DNA of 64,000 nucleotides from Desulfovibrio desulfuricans. Lineage in GTDB: Bacteria; Desulfobacterota; Desulfovibrionia; Desulfovibrionales; Desulfovibrionaceae. This document shows positions 15,594-24,587 of this stretch, piece by piece. The number at the start of each line of letters is the position of its first letter. The first letter of the stretch is position 1. A program made the translations under genes and the position numbers. The notes under the pieces were generated by a model. The model was given only the letters and a program-made list of their open reading frames with translations, was not told where the DNA came from and did not search any database. Where the stretch lies: the NCBI RefSeq assembly GCF_024460775.1, contig NZ_JANFYZ010000007.1:1-64000 (forward strand), in the 5' to 3' direction.

Positions 15594-16205
15594 GTTCTGT
15601 TGTGCCGGTTCAGGCCCAGTTGCGTTTCCAATGCTGTCCATGTCCATGTCATTTACTTTGCCATGTCCATGCCTTTTGCGCGCCTTTTTTGAGTACGATG
15701 CGTGTCCACAAACTGCGCCTTTTCAATATGTCGATAAATATCAACTTGATAAGCTAGTCAGATTTGCCTGAAAAACCATTACTGACAGAAAAGGCATAGC
15801 GGATAGTGAGTGGAGAAATTGGAGAGGTAGCCCTATATTAGTGGTCAGTCAGATGTGCCCCTCGTTTTGTTCTCGAAAAATTTCCCTCAGTGATCTGCAC
15901 AAAACGATACCACCTACAACAAAGGCCAGGAAGCTATGCTCCATAGCATGGTTGCAATTGCACACTTTGTCGCAGTCACAACTTTGTCGCAATTTTGCAC
16001 GCAAGTAAATTCAGCGCATTTCATGCGAAATCATCTTTGATAACTACGGTTATGCGCAAAAATAGACCCCGGTTATTGGTAGTAAGAAAGAATATAGATA
16101 ATAGACCAATACTGTTCAATAGCATAGGCACAAGGCAATGACATGTAAAATAATACAACGACTGTAATACACATGAATACACTAAACTCACGGAGATAAA
16201 TCAAC
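15594..16205. other. Non-coding region with iteron-like repeats
   Basis: About 610 bases without a convincing gene. The left part has repeated tccatg motifs. At 15964-15974 and 15981-15991 the 11-mer actttgtcgca occurs twice in direct orientation with a 17-base period; the neighbourhood is otherwise rich in A+T. Sitting just upstream of a YagK/YfjJ-type protein, it could be a replication origin or operator, but this is inference. Confidence 0.4.
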
Positions 16206-17066
16206 ATGCGCAGCAAGATAATCAAAGATACAAAGTACAGAGGTTATTCCCTTTTTGAATCAGAAAAGACTAAAGATGGCTTCTACAAGACAACAATCGA
16301 CCAATTGATTGATATGGCAGAACGCATGGCAGCTAAACATTCTAAGGTGCTTGCAATCAGAATTGACGTCCATAGCCCTCAAGGCTCAGACACCTATTTG
16401 ACTAGCAGAGATATTACAAGAATCATTGAAAACACGAAGAGAAACATCAATAATCGGCACAAGCATGGAAAGAATGTTCCCGATATTCAATCTATCTGGA
16501 CCCAGGAACAAACGTGTATGTCTGAGCACCCTCACTATCACCTTCAAATTTCGTGCAATGGTAATGCCATCAAGAATGGCTACGGCATTTTCCATGAGTT
16601 AAACAACCAAGTCAGTAGGCACCTTAAAACTGACGACGGTAAGAACAATCAGGGCCTCGTCCACTATTGCGAAAGCAACAAGGGTGCTGGCTTGTTCATA
16701 GACCGCAATTCCCCTGACTTCGAAAGCCAGCGGGATGAGGCCGTTCGCATGGGCAGTTATATTGCGAAGTGTTCAGGCAAAGAATCTCTTCCTAAAGGTA
16801 GCCGGGTTTCGTCCTCTTCGTTGAAAGGCCTGGGCTCGCGCAACTTGCAGCAAAACAACGTCGGTGTAGCTTCCCCTCCGCAAGAAACAGAAACAGCAGA
16901 ACATTTCATCGACGACCGGTTTCGTAATGATCACCACCGTCAGCACGACATCTCCAATGTACCTTCGTCTGCTCCAGTTTCAAAAAGCACTGACGACGAA
17001 AGTGCGATTGAAGAGATGCTTAAACGCGATTGGGAGCTTTACCGGGACAGTGACCGCGATGCTTGA
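16206..17066 (+). CDS. YagK/YfjJ C-terminal domain protein (inovirus Gp2-like)
   Basis: 286-aa protein matching the pattern of YagK/YfjJ proteins of enterobacterial cryptic prophages and Gp2-like proteins. Visible are an N-terminal helical segment, KVLAIRIDVHSPQGSD, a CMSEHPHYHLQISCNGNA segment with an H-x-H-like pair (HPHYH), then the HELNNQVSRHL and LVHYCESNKGAG segments. The HUH-like histidines would fit a rolling-circle replication initiator, which is not proven for this family. The last about 80 residues are low-complexity. The ATG at 16206 has GGAG nine bases upstream. A small HTH gene follows. Confidence 0.75.
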   Translation: MRSKIIKDTKYRGYSLFESEKTKDGFYKTTIDQLIDMAERMAAKHSKVLAIRIDVHSPQGSDTYLTSRDITRIIENTKRNINNRHKHGKNVPDIQSIWTQEQTCMSEHPHYHLQISCNGNAIKNGYGIFHELNNQVSRHLKTDDGKNNQGLVHYCESNKGAGLFIDRNSPDFESQRDEAVRMGSYIAKCSGKESLPKGSRVSSSSLKGLGSRNLQQNNVGVASPPQETETAEHFIDDRFRNDHHRQHDISNVPSSAPVSKSTDDESAIEEMLKRDWELYRDSDRDA

Positions 17067-17176
17067 GCCAACTCGTTACATAGCGGCAAAGGGCTATATT
17101 TTCAGCGCTGCCGTACTAATACTATGCATTCCTTCCGCTACCATTATCGGCCCACAGCACATCGCAAGAGGTACCC

Positions 17177-17455
17177 ATGCAACAAAAATCCCCACACATC
17201 GATTCAGTATTTACCCAAGGCTTCGTTACGGAAGACTTTTTCAAAGCTCTTGAACGCGAGCTGCCCCCTATGGTCTCGCGGGCTGAAGCATCACGTGCCA
17301 CTGGCGGGCTTATCTCTGCCAAAACGCTCAGCAACAACGACGCCCTTCATATCGGTCCATGTGGAAAGATACGGGTTGGTTCCAAGGTTGGCTATACACG
17401 TGAATCGTTTATCGCCTATCTGCGAAGCAAACTGAAAACATACACGCTGCAATAG
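17177..17455 (+). CDS. Small putative DNA-binding protein
   Basis: 92-aa protein. The core, VSRAEASRATGGLISAKTL then GKIRVGSKVGYTRESFIAYL, has the helix-turn-helix then basic beta-strand layout seen in excisionase-like helper proteins encoded beside YagK-type genes. AAGAGG precedes the ATG and a strong terminator follows the stop within six bases. Function inferred only. Confidence 0.65.
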   Translation: MQQKSPHIDSVFTQGFVTEDFFKALERELPPMVSRAEASRATGGLISAKTLSNNDALHIGPCGKIRVGSKVGYTRESFIAYLRSKLKTYTLQ

Positions 17456-17460
17456 CCCCC

Positions 17461-17492
17461 AGAGGGGTATCGCCATACAGCGATACCCCTCT
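17461..17492 (+). terminator. Intrinsic terminator
   Basis: 13-bp perfect stem AGAGGGGTATCGC / GCGATACCCCTCT, loop of six bases; only a short T content follows, so efficiency is uncertain. Confidence 0.7.
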
Positions 17493-17877
17493 GCTAAACA
17501 AGCTTAATGCACATACGGAAAGGATTCGACAATAAGCAGCCTTAACAGACCTATTCAAACCGATGAGAAAGGCGCTGGATATGTTGAAAGAGCATCTGCT
17601 GCGCATCCTGCGCAGATGAGAGTCCATATTGCCGAACGCCAAGCTCGGAGGGCTCAATAGCCTTTTCCAGGCCGCCCGTTCACTAGCCAGGGGCATCGCA
17701 ACGTAAAAGCATTTATCCCTCTATCTATCTGATCGGCGCTTCCATCAAGGAGCTACTAGTCACATAAGAAATACATAGTCAATGTCGAAGCCACAGACTT
17801 TTTGTTTCCCCATTGTGTTTTGCACATAAATGGTGTAAACTAAAGCCTTCATAGATGAAATATTTGCGAGGTCAGTC
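17493..17877 (+). promoter_or_regulatory. Intergenic region with candidate promoter for the GGDEF gene
   Basis: 385 bases with no convincing gene. A possible promoter is TTGTGT (17813-17818), 17-base spacer, TAAACT (17836-17841), placing the start about 30 bases before the ATG. GAGG precedes the ATG. Confidence 0.4.
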
Positions 17878-19482
17878 ATGTATCACCACATGTTGCACAT
17901 TTTTCTGCACTGTACTGATGCATTGCTTGAGTCCTCGTTGCGTCGTGCCAGCGCGCATCCCGGCTTTACTCACGTCATAACAGCCGCCTGCGAATCCAAA
18001 TGCGGGCAGGACGCGACGGCCTTGCCCAACCTCGCTGAGGCCGACATCGTGCTGCTTGATGGGACAGCTCTTGCACAGTTGCCTGCCATGCGCAAAGCCG
18101 CAAAAAGCGGTGCGCAGTTTATTCTTGTGGATGACGGGGCAAGGGAGCCGACAGTAGAACTATTGTCCCTGCTTGATCATCTCTGGCCTGTATCAGCCAG
18201 TGCCAGTCGGTATGACTTCTACGTGGCGCGGCTGCTGGATGCCGTACGGCAGCGCAGAGAGCACGAACTCACCACCCAGCACTTTGAAACAATCATAAAC
18301 CTGACTAGCGACCTTGTATGGGTCAAGGACGCCAAGGGCTCACACGTCAAGGTGAACAAGGCTTTTTGCCGCCTTGTGGGCAAAAGCCGTCAGCTTGTTG
18401 AGGGACGCGGCCACTATTTTATCTGGGATCTTGAGCCGGAAGAATACGCTCAGGGCGAATTTGTCTGTCTTGAAACAGACCAGATTGTTATGAATTCGGG
18501 CGAGCCGGGCGAGTTTGACGAGGTGATCAAGGCCCCACAGGGAATGCGCCAGTTCAAAACTCGCAAGGCACCGCTCTTCAATGCAGATGGCAGTATCATG
18601 GGAACCGTGGGCATTGCCCATGATGTGACAGACCTTGCAAACATGACGGCAGAGCTTGATCTTGTACTGCAAAGCATTCCGTATCCGGTCATGATTCTTG
18701 ACTCAAACAAGCATATCGTCAATTTCAACGATCGGTTCAAAAAACTCTTTGGCATTGGCTCCACCGACTACATTGCTGGTGAGTCGCGCGATGTTCTGCG
18801 TCAGCGCGCAGTGGAACGCCTGGGGTTTTCCCGCAACGGCAGGCATGTGGTCATGCGCTCAGTCGTAGACGGTCTCGAAAAGCACATTGATATGTACGAA
18901 AGCGAGATTTTAGATATTTTTAAAAATGTTATAGGTATGATCTGCATTTATCGCGATGTGACCCGGCAGCTACAGATTGAACGACGCCTTACGCTGCGGG
19001 CAAATACGGACGACCTCACTGAACTTTTCAACCGTCACTATTTTTTCAGGAGCATTCCGGCCACGCTGTCTGCAGGCGCGGGGTTGGCCTATATTGATCT
19101 GGATAACTTCAAGCACGTTAACGATAAATTTGGCCATCATGCGGGCGACAAGGCCCTGATCCTTACGGCCCAGATCTTGCGAAAACACCTACGCGACGCG
19201 GTGATCGCGCGCTTGGGCGGCGATGAATTTGCGGCCTTTTTTCCCGAGTCATGTTCCAAGGCTCTTTTGCGCAATTGCGCCGAGGAACTTCTGGTCGCCA
19301 TGGACGAAGCGTTTGACGGCCACGAGGCCTTTGCCGGACTTTCGGCCAGCATTGGCATCACGCTGGCAGAGCAGCCGGGCCTTGCGCGCGATGACCTGGT
19401 GCGACAGGGCGATGTGGCCATGTATGAGGCAAAACGTCTTGGTAAAAGGCGCTACTGTGTATACTCCGCAAGTCTTGAATAA
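17878..19482 (+). CDS. PAS-PAS-GGDEF diguanylate cyclase
   Basis: 534-aa predicted cyclic-di-GMP synthase. Residues 1-115 look like a degenerate receiver-type domain (EADIVLLDGTALAQL). PAS domains cover about 135-260 (IINLTSDLVWVKDAKG) and 262-375 (VLQSIPYPVMILDSNKH), and the GGDEF domain 375-534. Active-site motifs are intact: DLTELFNRHYFF, YIDLDNFKHVNDKFGHHAGD and RLGGDEFAAFF. The residues just before the motif (LRDAVIARL) do not give the canonical RxxD inhibitory site at the usual spacing. No transmembrane segment was seen, so it is probably cytoplasmic. Composition resembles the host flanks more than neighbouring element genes. Confidence 0.92.
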   Translation: MYHHMLHIFLHCTDALLESSLRRASAHPGFTHVITAACESKCGQDATALPNLAEADIVLLDGTALAQLPAMRKAAKSGAQFILVDDGAREPTVELLSLLDHLWPVSASASRYDFYVARLLDAVRQRREHELTTQHFETIINLTSDLVWVKDAKGSHVKVNKAFCRLVGKSRQLVEGRGHYFIWDLEPEEYAQGEFVCLETDQIVMNSGEPGEFDEVIKAPQGMRQFKTRKAPLFNADGSIMGTVGIAHDVTDLANMTAELDLVLQSIPYPVMILDSNKHIVNFNDRFKKLFGIGSTDYIAGESRDVLRQRAVERLGFSRNGRHVVMRSVVDGLEKHIDMYESEILDIFKNVIGMICIYRDVTRQLQIERRLTLRANTDDLTELFNRHYFFRSIPATLSAGAGLAYIDLDNFKHVNDKFGHHAGDKALILTAQILRKHLRDAVIARLGGDEFAAFFPESCSKALLRNCAEELLVAMDEAFDGHEAFAGLSASIGITLAEQPGLARDDLVRQGDVAMYEAKRLGKRRYCVYSASLE

Positions 19483-19821
19483 ACTGGCAGACCCGGCCCC
19501 ATCGGCAGACGTATCTGTCATAAATGGGGCAGGCCATGCGTTTTCCAGCATTCGAGCTTGAAGTCTTTTTGGGCAGGTACGAGTCCCCCCCTACCTGCTC
19601 GCCCAGTCAGATTGCGAGGCCATGAGCATTAACGCTTTTTTGCGTTTCGAACCTGACTCAGCCTCAGCGCATCACGATTTTTTGAATACCAGCCTCGGAT
19701 ACGGCGAAAACAACGGCAGGCCAGATCTTCGGTGTGCCCTGCCGACCTGTACACCGGCATGGCCGATGAAAACTCCCCCAACAGGCATGCCTTTTAATGA
19801 GGGGCGCAGTATTATTTGACA

Positions 19822-20046
19822 ATGAGCAGTCCTAACAAACCACACAAAGCATCCCCTCAATTGTTATCCTACGTGTTCAGCCTGGCTGTGCAGTATGGTG
19901 TTGACGCAGAAGCATTATCGTCGATGCATTTCAGCAAAGACATGGCTGATCTGTCTGAGATCGAAGCAGGTGCCCTTATTGAAATAATCAAGAGCGACGA
20001 TGTGACCTACAGTGCAGAAGAACCCCTTGCTGAATGCCATTGGTAG
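19822..20046 (+). CDS. Small hypothetical protein
   Basis: 74-aa candidate (MSSPNKPHKASPQ...), with no recognised family and an acidic C-terminal half. The ATG at 19822 has only a distant GAGGGG. The frame lies alone between the GGDEF gene and the convergent MBL gene. Low confidence. Confidence 0.35.
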   Translation: MSSPNKPHKASPQLLSYVFSLAVQYGVDAEALSSMHFSKDMADLSEIEAGALIEIIKSDDVTYSAEEPLAECHW

Positions 20047-20104
20047 ATGTCTAACGAAATAGGAAATTCTCATGCTGCAGGAAAATGGGGGGGATGGTCA
20101 GCCG

Positions 20105-21349
20105 TCAAATTGAGAATTCTTGCCCATCATCTAGCTTGGCAATGTTAGGGAAGCCATCCATACCCGGTATCCAGGCTGTCCCATGCACGGGTAACAACAC
20201 TTTGGCGTTCATCTTCTGCGCGAATTCTTTAAGGTCCGCAGTTGAGGCATGACCGCTGGTGTGCAAATGGGTGGAAGGCGTACCAAAACCATCAAACCAT
20301 GCCTTAACTCCTTGCCCTGGTGCTTTTTCAAGATACCCGCCCCACATGGACCACACCCAGGCATCGTTAGCATCCGGGATCACGCCTTTGCGCTCGTAAT
20401 CGCCTAAAAGCGAATGTCGTGTCATGACAATCCATTGCCCAGGCGTCTCAACAAGCCTTTGGGCGGACATGCCATACTTGACCATACGTTTCGTCACATC
20501 TTCACGCCCTTTTCGCCGATAGAATTCAGACAGTCTGCTGGTGATAACTACCTTGAGGTTTGGCCATCCAGGCTGGGGGATTTTTGCATGCTCGCCAAGC
20601 ATTTCGAGTACTTCTGCTGTGTAGAGATCGACTACAAGCGTGCGGCCTGTCTTCTTGCAAGCACGATAGAGCGAGACGGTTCGGTCAAGATTTTGCGCGG
20701 ACCATGCAACGAACACTCTACCCGTGGTTTTTTGAAAAAGGTCAACGAACTGCTCCTCAAGGGCTGATTCACTTATGCAGGGCTTATCACTACCGAGGTT
20801 TGTCCCCTCCATGATGAGCGCATCAAGTTTCTTTGGGGGTAACGACATCATACGCTCAACCAGCACCTTCTTGCGACCGTGCGCTCGAAAATCTCCAGAG
20901 TAGAGGATCTTCTTTCCAGCTATTTCGACCTGAATCATGTAGGCATCGAACGCGGAATGGTCTGTCAGCATAGGCGTTATACGAAACGGCCCAGCCTGAA
21001 ATGGGCTACCGCTGAGCCATGGCGAGATCGAGCGGGTGATTGGTTCGTGTATGATCTCAGAGGTCAGTTTGATGAGCTTAGCAGCGGCTTTTCCAGAAAA
21101 GACCGGCCACGAGGTTGGCAGCTGTTGGAGAAGTCCATAGTGATCTTGATGCGGATGAGAGAGCAGAACCCCTTCAACAGGTTTCGAAAGATCAAGGCTG
21201 GCTGGGAGCTGTGGCTCTAAACCTTCTGGTACGTCCAAGGGCCTGCCAGCATCGAGAATAAGGCGAGCCCCATCTCCATTGGTGATCTCGATGCAATTGC
21301 CACCAATCTCTGAAGCCGCACGATGAATGGTTATGCGAACGTCGCTCAT
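20105..21349 (-). CDS. Metallo-beta-lactamase/beta-CASP-type hydrolase (RNase J-like)
   Basis: 414-aa protein with a complete di-zinc MBL core. It begins EIGGNCIEI; motif 2 is LLSHPHQDHYG (HxHxDH), followed by DHSAFDAYM, YSGDFRAHGR (Asp ligand), a beta-CASP-like middle with LIMEGTNLG, the C-terminal HTSGHAS and LLPVHGT. This order matches RNase J/CPSF-type nucleases (COG0595/COG1236-like); a nucleic-acid substrate is inferred. It starts with ATG overlapping the stop of the upstream gene (ATGA), so the two are coupled. It lacks RNase J's C-terminal dimer domain. Together they may form a two-gene nuclease module. Confidence 0.85.
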   Translation of the reverse strand: MSDVRITIHRAASEIGGNCIEITNGDGARLILDAGRPLDVPEGLEPQLPASLDLSKPVEGVLLSHPHQDHYGLLQQLPTSWPVFSGKAAAKLIKLTSEIIHEPITRSISPWLSGSPFQAGPFRITPMLTDHSAFDAYMIQVEIAGKKILYSGDFRAHGRKKVLVERMMSLPPKKLDALIMEGTNLGSDKPCISESALEEQFVDLFQKTTGRVFVAWSAQNLDRTVSLYRACKKTGRTLVVDLYTAEVLEMLGEHAKIPQPGWPNLKVVITSRLSEFYRRKGREDVTKRMVKYGMSAQRLVETPGQWIVMTRHSLLGDYERKGVIPDANDAWVWSMWGGYLEKAPGQGVKAWFDGFGTPSTHLHTSGHASTADLKEFAQKMNAKVLLPVHGTAWIPGMDGFPNIAKLDDGQEFSI

Positions 21350-22299
21350 GCGATGTTCTCAGGTAGGCGACGCTGATGGGCGTCAGATACTTCAAAATAG
21401 ATGGGGTCGATTCCGTGCTGCTTGAGCTTTGCTTCGTGCGTAGACCAATTCGCTCGTTCACCATTTGCGGAGTCATTCAAGATGACCAGGTGCAAGCCCG
21501 GATGGATGGTGAGATCTGATGTCCCTTTCGCAGCACGGGTGACAGCTTCCGGTAGAACAACACCGGGGTGACCGCATCGTTCCGCCATGCCCTTGAACTG
21601 CACTAGGAGCTTACAAGTTTCGCAGTATGCGGTTTTGACATGTTCACGATGGGTCTGCACATTGAGAAAGTCTTTATAGCTCTGTATTTGCCGTAGAACT
21701 TTAGGTTCAGTTTCAGAGACGAGACGAGCGTCGCTCAAGAGTTTTGCTTCCCAGCAGGTAATACGAGCCTCACAAGATTTGTGCGTTAGTGTAACAAAAT
21801 CCATCCGCAGGGCTGAGGTACGCTCTCCCCATGCTGTCAAAGCCATTTCAACATCAATAACGGATTCATTGGCCGCCACAATTTCATCTACAAAACGCTT
21901 TTCATTGTGTGTGTATTGGGAAGCTCGGTCTATCCATTCATGCATAGTGCGCACCCCATTATAAGGCAGTACCATGTCACTGTGTGGTAGGGAAATCTGA
22001 TTTCCTACCAATTTTGCATGATCTTGGACCGGTTGTCCCTCGGCCACATATTTTACATGGGTTTCTATGCGTGGAACTCCACCGTGGCCGAAGCACACTT
22101 TGGCGATCGACTGTCCATGGAAGTAAAAATTCAAATAGCCGTCGCGAATGGCTAGGCGAAGGCCATCCTTTCCGCAGGGCTGGCCGCTGGGACGCCAGAG
22201 TGAAAGTAAATCTTTCCACCAGTTTTCACCGGCATCGTTCGCCATTGCATGGAGAGCCTTTAACCCTGCAGTGGAGATGCGTCTTTTGAAAATGCTCAT
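21346..22299 (-). CDS. Uncharacterised protein with PD-(D/E)XK-like motif, partner of the MBL protein
   Basis: 317-aa protein of no recognised family. The segment LRMDFVTL...ITCWEAKLLSDARL (about 165-195) fits a PD-(D/E)XK nuclease core: Asp on one strand, then E-x-K on the next. An upstream glutamate (SVIDVEMALTAW) could complete the site. Two cysteines in AYCETCKLL form a CxxC. The gene is first of the pair and ends in the ATGA overlap with the MBL gene. Length and motifs suggest a nuclease or a DNA-binding partner; this is inference from a short motif. Confidence 0.65.
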   Translation of the reverse strand: MSIFKRRISTAGLKALHAMANDAGENWWKDLLSLWRPSGQPCGKDGLRLAIRDGYLNFYFHGQSIAKVCFGHGGVPRIETHVKYVAEGQPVQDHAKLVGNQISLPHSDMVLPYNGVRTMHEWIDRASQYTHNEKRFVDEIVAANESVIDVEMALTAWGERTSALRMDFVTLTHKSCEARITCWEAKLLSDARLVSETEPKVLRQIQSYKDFLNVQTHREHVKTAYCETCKLLVQFKGMAERCGHPGVVLPEAVTRAAKGTSDLTIHPGLHLVILNDSANGERANWSTHEAKLKQHGIDPIYFEVSDAHQRRLPENIA

Positions 22300-22744
22300 C
22301 TTTGTTCCCCTCTATCCTTATGCAAGTGCACTGGTTGCATGAGATCAAGTTCGTTGCAGGTTAAAAGCGCTGTTCAATCCCCCCCACCGCTACTAGCGTC
22401 GACAATCTCAAGCCAAACAGTGGGTTGGGTTCATATTCAGCCAAGACCCTAACCTCCGAAGTGATCCATCCACTCGAAAGCGTATCCCGATCACTTTCGC
22501 GCAGAGGCCGGAGGCACTCCACAATCCGTTGGTGATCAGTGTGAAGCTCCCTCAAGCCTGAAAGCCTAGGTAGATGCCGAAGAAATCACCCGTGAGTATG
22601 TATGCGCTTTCATTGCATACCCTACCCGAGGCTCGAAGTACAAGCTCTGAGCAGCCGCGATGCAGTATGCCGTAGGTGGAATTCTGCAGCGGCCACATTC
22701 CCGAGTCAGGCATAGCAGCCAGCTGGATAATTGAGATATGTAGC
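22300..22744. other. Intergenic region without recognised gene
   Basis: About 445 bases upstream of the MBL/nuclease pair. Open frames here are short, with no ribosome-binding site or family resemblance. It must contain the promoter for the minus-strand pair, but no good sigma-70 match stands out. Confidence 0.4.
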
Positions 22745-22776
22745 AGAGAGGGCCGGGGAAATCCCCGGCCCTCTCT
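22745..22776. terminator. Strong GC-rich hairpin terminator
   Basis: Perfect 14-bp stem AGAGAGGGCCGGGG / CCCCGGCCCTCTCT with AAAT loop. It separates the MBL/nuclease region from the antitoxin gene. There is no long T-run on either side. Confidence 0.65.
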
Positions 22777-22912
22777 ATTCTGGCAGGCTACTTTCTGATG
22801 AACAAGGACAAGCCTTCACTGATTGGCAAGCAAAATCCAGAGCACGGTACCGCGAAGCCAACTTGACCAATAGAACCAAATTCAGCACTTATTTGGCTAA
22901 AGGAGCGTGAAT

Positions 22913-23185
22913 ATGCAACGCAGCACAGCAGTACGCCCAATTAGTGCGGTCAAGGCGCACCTTGCAGAAATTATTCGCACTTTCAAAGAAAAAGCTGCGC
23001 CGCCCGTTGTAATCACCCAGAATGGCGAGGCTAAGGCCGTGCTGGGCATTCATGAATCAGAGCGCATGCAGGAAACGCTTGCCATGCTCAAAGCTCTCAG
23101 CCTTTCCGGCAAGAGCTTTGAGGCGGGCAAGGGACGCCCCGCTCGAGAAGTTTTCACAAACCTACGGGGCATGGCTGAACGATAA
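22913..23185 (+). CDS. Phd/YefM-type antitoxin (orphan)
   Basis: 90-aa protein with the Phd/YefM fold: VRPISAVKAHLAEIIRTF at the DNA-binding N-terminus, then PPVVITQNGEAKAVLGI (the typical VVITRNGEPVAVL-like strand). The C-terminal part (FEAGKGRPAREVFTNLRGM) would bind a toxin. The ATG at 22913 is seven bases after AAAGGAG. No RelE/ParE/Doc-like frame follows within the next 700 bases, so the cognate toxin is missing or unrecognised. Confidence 0.85.
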   Translation: MQRSTAVRPISAVKAHLAEIIRTFKEKAAPPVVITQNGEAKAVLGIHESERMQETLAMLKALSLSGKSFEAGKGRPAREVFTNLRGMAER

Positions 23186-23972
23186 TTCTTTCCGCTGGAA
23201 CGCCCTATCGGCAAGCCTTGCTCTGCCTCTAGGGCGAGCAAGACTTGTTATACCAACACCTGTACCGAGGCCAATGCCGGACAGGATTATCCTGACACTT
23301 TCTGACAAGTTAAGCGGGACATCTGTTTTCTGGCCAGCCGCTGCATGACAGTACCCCCCGAACTTGAATTAGTAATCATCGCCCGCTATCTTGAAAGACA
23401 TGTCCAACCAGAGACGCATTATCTATAAAGCACTTGAGGCCGTTGTGCATGCTCATTGAGTGCTCGACTTCCGACGGGGTGTTGCTGGATGATTTACACA
23501 AACAATGCTGCGAGTTAACGTTTTGCTATTGGCTTTAGCCCCGTAGTTTGCGTTTAACAAAGAGTTGCGCCATGATAAGGAGACTCTAGTGCCCAATACT
23601 TATGATTTTAGTGCCAGAATAGTTTCGAAAAAGTATGTCTTCGTGTAGTTTAATGGGGATCTCTGACTTACAAGTGGTGAATGCTGTGGGTCAGGTCAAG
23701 TCCATCTGCTTTCTTTTTTACTTCTGGCGAGCTATGAACTACTTCCAATCCTCACGAGGAGCTTCAAAACTGCCCGATATGAAAGGTTCTGTTTGCAAAT
23801 CGATATTAGTAAATATATTTTTGGACAGCGGTAACACCAACGCAAACGGATCGATAAGCAAAATGCCTGATCATCGCATGGGCATCCATGAAAGTTCAAG
23901 AAAGATGATATAGACAAGTGCTTAGCTGTAAGTAGTCACATTGATCACCATATAAAATATTGTTGATAAAGA
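23186..23972 (+). promoter_or_regulatory. BREX upstream region
   Basis: About 790 bases without a supported gene. A+T content rises toward brxA. A TATAAAAT-like -10 is seen near 23951-23958, with no good -35. Short frames here (for example 23635-23913) have no ribosome-binding site and no family resemblance. It probably holds the BREX promoter. Confidence 0.35.
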
Positions 23973-24587
23973 ATGAACAACGACAGATACAACATGTCAT
24001 TTACAGCTGGAAGCCTCTTTCACGGTGAATCTGTAAATATTGCGAAACTCTATCTTGACCATGGCGATTGGAATGTAGTTCGAGATATGGTCATCGCAGA
24101 TAATTTATTACAAGCTAGAACTCTAAGCACACTCAAGCGTGTTTGCCGTGAGGTTCTTTCTCGGATACAGACGCTGAGCTATGATACTCTTGAATTTTTT
24201 GTTGAAGGTAACAGTCAAGAGCAAGGCTATCTTTTGTGGCTTGCCATTTGTCGTCGTTACAATTTCATCGCTGATTTTGCTGTAGAAGTGCTTCGGGAAC
24301 GTTACATTAGTCTGAAAACTGATGTAACCTATGATGATTTTGATTCTTTCTTCAACCGGAAGTCCGAATGGCATTGTGAGCTTGATGATCTTACTCAAAC
24401 AACCCGTGAAAAGCTGCGGCAAATCTTGTTCAAGATGCTTCGGCAGGCCGACCTCTTAGCGGTCAATAATACAATAAATGCAGCCATGCTTAGCCCTAGA
24501 TTACTAGAATTGATCCTGCAAGGGGATCGCAGAGATCTCTTATATTTTCCGGTAAACGAATCCTATCTGCGGAGGATAGCGCGTTGA
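23973..24587 (+). CDS. brxA: BREX protein BrxA (DUF1819)
   Basis: 204-aa protein of the DUF1819/BrxA family, the first gene of type 1 BREX phage-defence loci. The family pattern is visible: N-terminal SFTAGSLFHGESVNIAKLYL, the central QGYLLWLAICRRYNFIADFAVEVLRERY, and a helical C-terminus ending in the LLYFPVNESYLR-type tail. BrxA is a small DNA-binding protein in studied systems. The ribosome-binding site is weak. Its stop overlaps the TTG start of brxB (TTGA). A+T-rich, like brxB and the 5' part of brxC. Confidence 0.93.
   Translation: MNNDRYNMSFTAGSLFHGESVNIAKLYLDHGDWNVVRDMVIADNLLQARTLSTLKRVCREVLSRIQTLSYDTLEFFVEGNSQEQGYLLWLAICRRYNFIADFAVEVLRERYISLKTDVTYDDFDSFFNRKSEWHCELDDLTQTTREKLRQILFKMLRQADLLAVNNTINAAMLSPRLLELILQGDRRDLLYFPVNESYLRRIAR

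Noticed and set aside
19622-19819. 65-codon frame after the GGDEF gene
   Set aside because: No ribosome-binding site, no conserved pattern.
23022-23348. Possible toxin overlapping the Phd/YefM gene
   Set aside because: Starts inside the antitoxin in another frame, has no RelE/ParE/Doc pattern and no ribosome-binding site.
23635-23913. 92-codon frame before BREX
   Set aside because: No Shine-Dalgarno, no family resemblance, in probable promoter DNA.
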